From the NCBI GenBank assembly GCA_026988735.1, contig JALSKR010000162.1:1-12460 (forward strand): a stretch of DNA of 12,460 bases, in the 5' to 3' direction. Both the position numbers and the translations under genes were made by a program. Numbering within the stretch: the first letter of the stretch is position 1; each line of letters begins with the position of its first letter. Under the pieces are notes generated by a model. The model saw only the letters and a list, made by a program, of their open reading frames with translations. It was not told the DNA's origin and did no database searches. Below are positions 6,868 through 12,460 of this stretch, piece by piece. This DNA is from Sulfurimonas sp. (GTDB taxonomy: Bacteria; Campylobacterota; Campylobacteria; Campylobacterales; Sulfurimonadaceae).

Positions 6868-7458
6868 TTACTTACTTTTTACATCCTCTTTGGGTACACT
6901 CTTTTCTATCATCATATCAAAATTTTCTGCTATTGTTGTATCTTTTACCTTGATAGCCAAATCAAAAAGCATACTTGAAAGATTGTCTTTTGAAACTTTT
7001 GCACCCTCAAGATTTGCGACCTGTTCTTTAAGAAGTTTCATAACAGATGCTTCAAGTTCTTTGAGTTCATTATGCAGTTCTTCTTTGTTTTGTATATTCT
7101 CTCTTTTCATTGCATCAACCTGTGATTCAAATACTTTTTGAACATCATCAAGTGCATTATTTGCTTTTCTCTCTTGACGAACAAGCTGTTCTTTTAGTTC
7201 AATACTTTCATCTTGCAGTGCATTTGATACAGTTTTAATTTTTTGTTCTAAAAGCTGCATATTTGAAGTTTGTTCAGCCATCAGTTTTTTTTCTAACGAT
7301 ACTATTTTTTGCGTCAATTCTTTAGCAGCAATATCCATATTCTCTTGAAGTTTGCTCAAATCTTCTTCAAATTTACGAATTTGCGGACCAAACATAAGTT
7401 CTCTTATTTGATCCATGTTTCCTAATTGCCCTATCGAATTTTCTACATTTGTTGCCAT
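6868..7458 (-). CDS. Coiled-coil protein, first gene of the GTPase/OmpA-domain unit
   Basis: This 196-residue, highly charged protein has no signal peptide or membrane helix. Residues 15-30 carry M-D-Q-I-R-E-L-M-F-G-P-Q-I-R, a short non-coil motif. About 30-150 are near-continuous heptad-like coiled coil rich in Glu, Lys, Gln and Leu. The C-terminal segment around 155-172 (S-K-D-N-L-S-S-M-L-F-D-L-A-I-K-V-K) looks like a small helical cap. From memory, the FGxQ-type N-terminal motif and this cap recur in proteins encoded beside OmpA-domain/GTPase genes in other bacteria; I could not verify this. The downstream gene follows after 4 bp, so the two are co-translated. AAAGG (7467-7471) precedes the ATG by 8 bases, and a promoter candidate lies at 7499-7504. 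It may be a scaffold or filament-like partner; no enzymatic motif is visible. Confidence 0.8.
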   Translation of the reverse strand: MATNVENSIGQLGNMDQIRELMFGPQIRKFEEDLSKLQENMDIAAKELTQKIVSLEKKLMAEQTSNMQLLEQKIKTVSNALQDESIELKEQLVRQERKANNALDDVQKVFESQVDAMKRENIQNKEELHNELKELEASVMKLLKEQVANLEGAKVSKDNLSSMLFDLAIKVKDTTIAENFDMMIEKSVPKEDVKSK

Positions 7459-7498
7459 TATTTACACCTTTGATTTCTTTGAGTTACATCATTCTAGC

Positions 7499-7504
7499 AT
7501 TATA
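7499..7504 (-). promoter_or_regulatory. Candidate sigma70 -10 element for the four-gene minus-strand unit
   Basis: On the minus strand this reads TGTG-TATAAT, preceded by spaced T tracts (TTTTATTTTTACTTTGGTTTTTA). T-rich periodic upstream DNA in place of a -35 box is typical of epsilonproteobacterial housekeeping promoters. It would give a leader of about 33 bases before the ATG at 7458. A second symmetric TATAAT lies at 7565-7574 but lacks T tracts. Confidence 0.55.
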
Positions 7505-7613
7505 CACATAAAAACCAAAGTAAAAATAAAATATCACTAAATACTTCTCACAAAGTTTTCAGGTATTATATAATGTCAACTTCAGACACTGTAAAACCAG
7601 GCAACCTTGTGTT

Positions 7614-8174
7614 TTATTCGCAGTAAGTTGCCAAAAGCCCTGCTTTGAGTGCCTTATATGTTTCTTCGCCTTTGAGTTTTTTCACGATTGCCAGCCCAAA
7701 ACACAGAGCTGTTCCCGGTCCTCGTGAAGTTATCACATTTGCATCTTCTACAACCATTGCTGTATCACCCATATAACCCTCTTCACGTATTTGTTCTTCT
7801 ACTGATGGGTAACAGGTATATTTCTCTTTTAACACACCTGCTTTGTTGAGTGCAAAGGGTGCAGCACATATTGCTCCTATGTTTTTGCCTTTGGCATCCA
7901 TCTCTTGTAACAGTCTTTGTACATTTTTATCATCAGCAAGAGCATATGTGCCGTCCCAACCACCTGGAAGAACAATCATATCAAGCTCGTCTGCAGTAAC
8001 ATCCTTTACATGTAAGTCTGCTTGAATCACAATATTGTTCGCACCTTTTACATGTAAAGAATCATTCAAAGATGCTACCAACACTTCAATCTCGGCACGT
8101 CGTAAAACATCTATGATGCTCACTGCTTCTATCTCTTCAAATCCGCCTGCCAACGGGACTAAAACTTTACTCAT
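7614..8174 (-). CDS. DJ-1/PfpI family protein (YajL/ThiJ-like)
   Basis: This 186-residue single-domain protein shows the DJ-1 signatures: G-G-F-E-E-I-E-A-V near the N-terminus, with Glu16 at the position of human DJ-1 Glu18, G-G at 71-72, the nucleophile-elbow Cys103 in G-A-I-C-A-A-P-F-A-L, and R-G-P-G-T-A near the C-terminus. Family members are cytoplasmic and linked to oxidative or carbonyl stress, with deglycase, glyoxalase or chaperone activities proposed. Tyr122 stands where DJ-1 has the His126 near the active cysteine, as in various bacterial members, so the reaction cannot be assigned. AAGGAG (8181-8186) lies 6 bases before the start. It is co-directional with the downstream four-gene unit but separated by 155 bp with a separate promoter candidate, so it is probably an independent gene. 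The family is secure; the reaction is open. Confidence 0.93.
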   Translation of the reverse strand: MSKVLVPLAGGFEEIEAVSIIDVLRRAEIEVLVASLNDSLHVKGANNIVIQADLHVKDVTADELDMIVLPGGWDGTYALADDKNVQRLLQEMDAKGKNIGAICAAPFALNKAGVLKEKYTCYPSVEEQIREEGYMGDTAMVVEDANVITSRGPGTALCFGLAIVKKLKGEETYKALKAGLLATYCE

Positions 8175-8201
8175 ACTATACTCCTTCTCGTGATTTTTAC
8201 A

Positions 8202-8207
8202 ATTGTA
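8202..8207 (-). promoter_or_regulatory. Candidate extended -10 promoter for the DJ-1 family gene
   Basis: On the minus strand this reads TGA-TACAAT, an extended -10 (TGn before the hexamer), about 28 bases before the ATG. The upstream side is A/T-rich (CTTTTTTATTAATG). It lies in the divergent region shared with the substrate-binding protein gene. Confidence 0.45.
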
Positions 8208-8303
8208 TCATGACTTCATTAATAAAAAAGTTAAGTTCAATCAAAGGATAAAAAGATTAAAATGTTCAATAATAAAAGTGATTATGTGTTAAATTTAAAT
8301 TTT

Positions 8304-8307
8304 GGAG
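8304..8307 (+). promoter_or_regulatory. Ribosome binding site supporting a TTG start for the lipoprotein
   Basis: GGAG lies 5 bases before an in-frame TTG (8313-8315). The in-frame ATG at 8262 has only AAAGGA at 8243-8248, 13 bases away. Starting at TTG gives a short positive n-region and then a hydrophobic core and lipobox, as expected of a lipoprotein. Confidence 0.6.
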
Positions 8308-8312
8308 ATATT

Positions 8313-9182
8313 TTGGCAAAAACGCTGCTTATACTACTGTTTCTTCTTTTTACTGCCTGTTCTTCAAAACCACAAAAGCAGATTATCATCTCTACAAATC
8401 AGTGGATTGGTTATACTCCTTTGTTTTATGCCTATGAAACGGGGGAACTTGATGCTTTAAATATAAAAATAGTAACAAGTGTCTCGCTTGCAGAAGCAGG
8501 CGATTTGTACAGCATTGGCAAAGCGGACATGGTCACAACTACACAGCATGAATTTAATGTTTTAAAAAAAACAACACATGACATCAAAGCAGTCATTTTG
8601 ATAGACCGCTCCAATGGCGGTGATATGATTTTATCAAACAGAACGCTCCGTGCACTCAAAAAAAGTAAAAAAATAGATGCCTATCTTGAAGTTGACTCTA
8701 TCAATCAGGAAATTTTACTTGATTTTCTCAAAAAAAATGCCATCAGTAAAGATAAAATAAACTTTATAAACAAAGATCAACGACAAATCCAGGATGTTAA
8801 AAATGACCCTGATAAAGCTATACTCATTGCTACCTATACTCCTTATGAGATTCCTTTAAAACAAAAGAATTTTAAAGAGATTGCATCCACAAAAGATATT
8901 AACAGTATTATTGTCATAGACGCGCTGTGTGCGAGAGATACCCTTGTAGAACATGAGAGGCAAAGGCTTATCCAACTCAAAAAAGTTATAGACAAGGCAA
9001 TAGAAATCATCGAGAAAAACCCGGAAGCATCATATAAAATTATTTCCAAATACTTTTCACATGTAAGCTATAAAGAGTATCGCCACTCTCTGAGTCTTAT
9101 AAAATGGATAAACAAGCCATCAGAAGAGTTGTTGGAATATATACAGCAGTATGGTTACAAAAAGGACGATATTATTTTATGA
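8313..9182 (+). CDS. NMT1/SsuA/THI5-like substrate-binding lipoprotein, probable sensor partner of the GGDEF-EAL protein
   Basis: The mature part resembles type 2 periplasmic binding proteins of the nitrate/sulfonate/taurine/thiamine-precursor group (NMT1/SsuA/THI5-like): it opens with I-I-I-S-T-N-Q-W-I-G-Y-T-P (24-36), followed by an A-D-M-V-T-T-T segment of the ligand cleft. With the TTG start it has 289 residues and a clean lipoprotein signal, M-A-K-T-L-L-I-L-L-F-L-L-F-T-A-C, with lipid-bearing Cys16. The alternative ATG at 8262 adds 17 residues, some acidic, to the n-region. No permease or ATPase gene is adjacent. Instead its stop overlaps the GGDEF-EAL start by 4 bp (ATGA, 9179-9182). 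That argues for ligand sensing rather than uptake, as with NspS and MbaA in Vibrio. The ligand is unknown. The family is fairly secure; the sensor role is inferred. Confidence 0.85.
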   Translation: MAKTLLILLFLLFTACSSKPQKQIIISTNQWIGYTPLFYAYETGELDALNIKIVTSVSLAEAGDLYSIGKADMVTTTQHEFNVLKKTTHDIKAVILIDRSNGGDMILSNRTLRALKKSKKIDAYLEVDSINQEILLDFLKKNAISKDKINFINKDQRQIQDVKNDPDKAILIATYTPYEIPLKQKNFKEIASTKDINSIIVIDALCARDTLVEHERQRLIQLKKVIDKAIEIIEKNPEASYKIISKYFSHVSYKEYRHSLSLIKWINKPSEELLEYIQQYGYKKDDIIL

Positions 9183-11170
9183 ACTCGATTTCTATAAAGA
9201 GTTTTATTCTTTCAATTATTTTTGTTGCTTTTTTACTTGAGGGATATATTTTTTATAATTTTTTTGAAAATTCAAAGAACACTATCAGTAAACTGCTCCA
9301 GACAAGTATTCAGGCTGATGTGTTAAACCTGAAACACTTTATGGAAAAAAATTTAAAGCAAAAAGACATCAACTTTATTGCCTCGCATGTTGACAATATT
9401 ATTATCATTAATCCCACCATTGAAGATATCCATATCCTTGATAACAGCCAAAATATTATTTATCATGCAAATATCAGGTATGAAGGTCATAATCACACAT
9501 CACAAAGATGCATGCCGATTTCAAAAATTATCAATACAAATATTTTTACACAGGAATGTTACTCTTTTTCCATAAAAACCTTTCACGGACTCCAAACAAA
9601 ATATTATTATGCAAATGTATATATTGACAAAGCCTACACACACGGTCTTATTACTCAGCAAATAAGAAAAATCCTGATTGCTTTTCTTGTAAGTGCGTTC
9701 ATTTTTATACTCTTTTTATGGATACTCTCAAAAATCTATCTTATCACTCCTCTTGAAAAACTACGTCAGTATGCTTACTACAGTCATAATCCTCCGAAAA
9801 ACTTTTTTGTCAAAGAGATTGAAAGTATTCGTTATTCACTCAATATGACATTTAAAAGACTGCAGCAGGAACAGGAAGAACTGTATAATTTGTCTACAAA
9901 AGACCCTTTAAGCGGTCTTTACAACAGACTGAGCCTGATAGAAAAAATAAACTGGCTGATTGCAAAAAGCAAAAGAGACAAAAGTGAATTTGCCATTATA
10001 TTTTTGGATTTGGATAATTTTAAAAATATAAATGACTCAAAAGGACATGAATTCGGTGATAAAATTCTTTTACATATCTCTAAAGTTCTTTTAAAAACAA
10101 CCCGGGAAAACGATATTGTCGCACGTTTGGGAGGTGATGAATTTGTTGTCATTTTACCCGATTTTACGGATGAAAATACAATTATAGAAATCGCCCAAAG
10201 ACTCAAAGAAACACTTGCAACACCTTTTGAGATTGAGGATGAAGAGTATCAGATTACCGCCAGCATGGGCATTGCCATCTATCCTAAAGACGGAAGGGAT
10301 GTACAGACACTGCTCAAAAATGCAGACATAGCCATGTATAAATCAAAAGAGCTTGGAAAAAACAATTTCCAATTTTTTACAAATGCTATCAATAAGGCAG
10401 TTCAGGAAAAAATTGCTATGCAGCAACTTATAAAAAATGCTTTGCAAGAGAATCATTTCAAACTCTATTATCAGCCAAAAGTAGATATACAGACAAAAAA
10501 AATAGTCGGATGCGAAGCACTTATCAGGCTCATTGACCCTGTGAAGGGAGTAATTCCTCCTTACAAATTCATTGGCATCGCGGAAGAAAATAAAATGATT
10601 ATTCCTCTTGGTGAATGGATTATACAAGAAGCCGTTTCTCAGATAAAAAAATGGGCAAAAACTCCCTTAAAAGATATAAAAGTATCTATCAATCTCTCAG
10701 CAATACAGTTTCAAGATCCGGAACTTTTACAAAAAATACAAAAATATACACAAGATATAGAGAGAAAAAAACTCGACATAGAGTTGACAGAATCTGTCCT
10801 TATAAAACACTTCAAAGAACGGTTAAATGTCATCAAAGGTATCAAAAAACTGGGCATTTCCCTCTCTTTGGATGACTTTGGAACCGGCTACTCTTCTTTG
10901 TCCTATCTCAAAGACATTCCCTTTGATACACTTAAAATTGACAAATCATTTATAGACAATATTTATACAAAAGATGATTTGACCTTTATAAATATGATAG
11001 TGGGTATTGCCGACGACTTACATCTTAATGTCGTTGCCGAGGGTGTTGAAACAAAAGAGCAGCTTAAACTTTTACAGGAAATTCACTGTAAAGAGTATCA
11101 GGGATATTTGTGTTCCAAGCCGGTACCGCCAAAAAAGTTTGAGGAGTTATTTAGCTTACATTGTGTATAA
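9179..11170 (+). CDS. Membrane-bound GGDEF-EAL protein (c-di-GMP synthesis and/or breakdown)
   Basis: 663 residues. Membrane helices at about 8-28 and 165-188 flank a periplasmic region of about 135 residues without a recognisable sensor signature, which contains two cysteines (111, 127). After a linker comes a GGDEF domain (about 238-400) with an intact G-G-D-E-F at 318-322 and an inhibitory-site RxxD (Arg309-Asp312) five residues before it. The EAL domain (about 410-655) has E-A-L at 446-448, Asn505, Glu535, D-D-F-G-T-G at 565-570, Lys586 and Glu621, so its catalytic set also looks complete. Both activities are possible; which one dominates cannot be read from sequence. The start at 9179 is chosen because it overlaps the lipoprotein stop. 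An in-frame ATG at 9104 would add 25 hydrophilic residues that overlap the upstream gene. The pairing suggests the lipoprotein docks on the periplasmic domain. Confidence 0.93.
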   Translation: MNSISIKSFILSIIFVAFLLEGYIFYNFFENSKNTISKLLQTSIQADVLNLKHFMEKNLKQKDINFIASHVDNIIIINPTIEDIHILDNSQNIIYHANIRYEGHNHTSQRCMPISKIINTNIFTQECYSFSIKTFHGLQTKYYYANVYIDKAYTHGLITQQIRKILIAFLVSAFIFILFLWILSKIYLITPLEKLRQYAYYSHNPPKNFFVKEIESIRYSLNMTFKRLQQEQEELYNLSTKDPLSGLYNRLSLIEKINWLIAKSKRDKSEFAIIFLDLDNFKNINDSKGHEFGDKILLHISKVLLKTTRENDIVARLGGDEFVVILPDFTDENTIIEIAQRLKETLATPFEIEDEEYQITASMGIAIYPKDGRDVQTLLKNADIAMYKSKELGKNNFQFFTNAINKAVQEKIAMQQLIKNALQENHFKLYYQPKVDIQTKKIVGCEALIRLIDPVKGVIPPYKFIGIAEENKMIIPLGEWIIQEAVSQIKKWAKTPLKDIKVSINLSAIQFQDPELLQKIQKYTQDIERKKLDIELTESVLIKHFKERLNVIKGIKKLGISLSLDDFGTGYSSLSYLKDIPFDTLKIDKSFIDNIYTKDDLTFINMIVGIADDLHLNVVAEGVETKEQLKLLQEIHCKEYQGYLCSKPVPPKKFEELFSLHCV

Positions 11171-11171
11171 T
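11166..11171 (+). promoter_or_regulatory. Candidate -10 element for pyrD
   Basis: TATAAT preceded by TGTG overlaps the GGDEF-EAL stop codon (11168-11170) and lies 27 bases before the pyrD ATG. The ten-base string TGTGTATAAT is identical to the one in front of the minus-strand unit (7499-7504). No good -35 match is seen. It would let pyrD be transcribed apart from the signalling genes. Confidence 0.5.
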
Positions 11172-11198
11172 AATCCAATTTTACACAAGTGGACAGCT

Positions 11199-12257
11199 AT
11201 GCTCAATTATGAATCTATAAAACCGTATCTTTTTAAATTACAACCAGAAACCGCTCATCATGTTGCAGAGTGTGTTTTGCGTTTGCCAAATATTTGTCAA
11301 ATTCCTTTTAACCCTTTTTTAGAATCACACTTTGTCAATGATGCAAGATTAAGACAGGAAATCTTCGGTCGTACCTTTTACAATCCCGTCGGTCTTGGTG
11401 CAGGCTTTGACAAAAATGCCACAATGATACGCGGCATGCAGATTTTGGGATTTGGATTTACAGAAATCGGAACAGTCACACCAAAACCTCAGGCCGGAAA
11501 TCCAAAACCCAGAATGTTTCGCCATATAGAAGAAGAGAGTATTCAAAATGCTATGGGTTTTAACAATGACGGTGCTTACAAAGTTGTCAAACGGCTCAAA
11601 CAACGCACGCTATTTACCACACCTGTAGGTATCAACATAGGAAAGAACAAAGTGACTCCTGAAAAAGAAGCGATTGGTGACTATACCCATCTCATTAAAG
11701 CGTTTGACGGTTTGGGCGATTATTTTGTCATCAATATCTCCTCACCAAATACTCCCGGACTCAGAGACTTACAAAATGAGTCTTTTATCACAAACCTTTT
11801 TGCCCAGGCAAAAGAACTGACACAAATGCCGATACTGCTCAAAATTGCACCGGATATGGAAATAAAAGACGCGGTAAATTTGACAAAAATGGCTGTAGAA
11901 GCCGGAGCTGACGGCATTATAGCAACAAACACTACAATTGATTATTCACTTGTAAAACATCCAAAAGATATAGGCGGACTCAGCGGTGCTGTACTTAAAG
12001 AGAAAAGTTTTAAAATTTTTGACGCCATCGCCAAAGAGCTGTACGGCAAAACAGTACTCATTTCTGTCGGCGGCATAGATTCTGCCAAAGAAGCCTACAA
12101 ACGTATACGTGCAGGTGCATCGCTTGTGCAGATTTTAAGCGGATTGATTTTTCACGGACCGGATATGATCATGAACATAAACAATGAACTGATACAACTG
12201 CTCAAACAAGACGGATTTGAAAATATTACGCAAGCTGTCGGAGCTGACAGAAAATAA
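11199..12257 (+). CDS. pyrD: Dihydroorotate dehydrogenase, quinone-dependent (class 2)
   Basis: PyrD oxidises dihydroorotate to orotate in de novo pyrimidine synthesis, passing electrons through FMN to membrane quinones. The 352-residue length and the N-terminal helical segment (Y-E-S-I-K-P-Y-L-F-K-L-Q-P-E-T-A-H-H) mark class 2, which binds the inner membrane peripherally. Visible active-site parts are G-L-G-A-G-F-D-K-N-A (65-74), the N-A-M-G-F-N-N-D-G-A segment (117-126), N-I-S-S-P-N-T-P-G-L-R (179-189) with Ser182 as the expected catalytic base and Asn179 and Asn184 beside it, Lys215, and the phosphate-binding S-V-G-G-I (289-293). The start at 11199 is used because upstream in-frame codons belong to the GGDEF-EAL gene. 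A weak AGTGGA (11188-11193) is its only ribosome binding site candidate. Its TAA shares one base with the next ATG. Very secure. Confidence 0.96.
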   Translation: MLNYESIKPYLFKLQPETAHHVAECVLRLPNICQIPFNPFLESHFVNDARLRQEIFGRTFYNPVGLGAGFDKNATMIRGMQILGFGFTEIGTVTPKPQAGNPKPRMFRHIEEESIQNAMGFNNDGAYKVVKRLKQRTLFTTPVGINIGKNKVTPEKEAIGDYTHLIKAFDGLGDYFVINISSPNTPGLRDLQNESFITNLFAQAKELTQMPILLKIAPDMEIKDAVNLTKMAVEAGADGIIATNTTIDYSLVKHPKDIGGLSGAVLKEKSFKIFDAIAKELYGKTVLISVGGIDSAKEAYKRIRAGASLVQILSGLIFHGPDMIMNINNELIQLLKQDGFENITQAVGADRK

Positions 12258-12460
12258 TGAAAATACTTTTAACAATAATATTAACCTTAGGAACACTTAT
12301 GGCAACATCACTACCAAAATATGAAACAAAAACACTCAAAAACGGACTGCAAATTGTAGTTATTCCTCTGAAAAACCATTCTAATGTCATCAGTACAGAC
12401 ATTTTTTACAAAGTCGGAAGCCGTAATGAAGTTATGGGAAAAACAGGAATTGCACATATG
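12257..12460 (+). CDS. M16 family (pitrilysin-like) zinc peptidase, N-terminal part (3' truncated)
   Basis: The first 68 residues of a gene that continues past the window. A signal peptide is visible (M-K-I-L-L-T-I-I-L-T-L-G-T-L-M-A), so the product is exported. It is followed by L-K-N-G-L-Q-I-V-V-I and F-Y-K-V-G-S-R-N-E, the standard opening of M16 peptidases. The last residues, G-K-T-G-I-A-H-M, are where the inverted zinc motif HxxEH should begin: His67 would be its first histidine, and the rest lies outside. Start ATG overlaps pyrD's stop by one base (TAATG), implying coupled translation although no functional link to pyrimidine synthesis is obvious. Whether it is catalytic or an inactive M16 partner subunit cannot be decided without the missing part. 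Confidence 0.88.
   Translation, partial: MKILLTIILTLGTLMATSLPKYETKTLKNGLQIVVIPLKNHSNVISTDIFYKVGSRNEVMGKTGIAHM

Noticed and set aside
7565..7579. Minus-strand TTGACA followed by TATAAT
   Set aside because: The boxes are only 3 bases apart, so they cannot be a -35/-10 pair. The TATAAT alone could be a second -10 but lacks the T tracts seen near 7499.
7600..7632. GGCAAC/GTTGCC inverted repeat at the end of the DJ-1 family gene
   Set aside because: Only a 6-bp stem with a 21-base loop, partly inside the coding region, and no T run; too weak to call a terminator.
9104..9178. N-terminal extension of the GGDEF-EAL protein
   Set aside because: These codons lie inside the lipoprotein gene; the ATG at 9179 gives the usual short N-terminus before the first membrane helix and an ATGA coupling.
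10615..10875. Open frame inside the GGDEF-EAL gene on the same strand
   Set aside because: It is a different-frame reading of the EAL domain, whose catalytic motifs are intact in the main frame; the shifted product resembles nothing.
11007..11198. N-terminal extension of pyrD
   Set aside because: It is an out-of-frame reading of the GGDEF-EAL gene; class 2 PyrD proteins begin close to the Met at 11199.

Overview
The window looks like chromosomal DNA of a Campylobacterota (epsilonproteobacterial) organism, most like the Sulfurimonas group. This rests on low GC, tightly packed genes, T-rich promoters with little -35 signal, a cytochrome bd operon with a DUF4492 gene in front, and several signalling genes. 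The genus is an inference from remembered family resemblance; no search was run.

Layout. (1) 1-285: 3' end of a SAM-dependent methyltransferase. (2) 365-3400, + strand: a cytochrome bd quinol oxidase operon of DUF4492 small membrane protein, cydA, cydB and a 48-residue ORF resembling a CydX-type accessory subunit. (3) 3416-7458, - strand: a compact four-gene unit read right to left, consisting of a coiled-coil protein, a single-pass membrane protein ending in an OmpA-like peptidoglycan-binding domain, a Ras/Rab-like small GTPase and an HD-GYP c-di-GMP phosphodiesterase. (4) 7614-8174, - strand: a DJ-1/PfpI family protein. (5) 8313-11170, + strand: a substrate-binding lipoprotein overlapping by 4 bp a membrane GGDEF-EAL protein. 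(6) 11199 to the end, + strand: pyrD and the start of an M16 zinc peptidase. No stretch over 300 bases lacks a gene, and I saw no tRNA, rRNA, CRISPR array, transposase or attachment site.

How the parts may work together. The bd operon makes a high-affinity terminal oxidase whose closest remembered relatives include Bacteroidota enzymes. The four-gene unit is the best candidate for an undescribed system. Its membrane protein has a cytoplasmic half with 23-residue repeats and a longin/roadblock-like segment (a fold that often partners Ras-like GTPases), one membrane helix, BON-like segments and a peptidoglycan-binding tip. With the coupled GTPase and HD-GYP enzyme, it suggests a device linking the cell wall to GTP state and c-di-GMP. 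The lipoprotein/GGDEF-EAL pair has no transporter permease or ATPase beside it and looks like a ligand sensor feeding c-di-GMP turnover, comparable in layout to NspS-MbaA of Vibrio. The window therefore holds two separate c-di-GMP modules.
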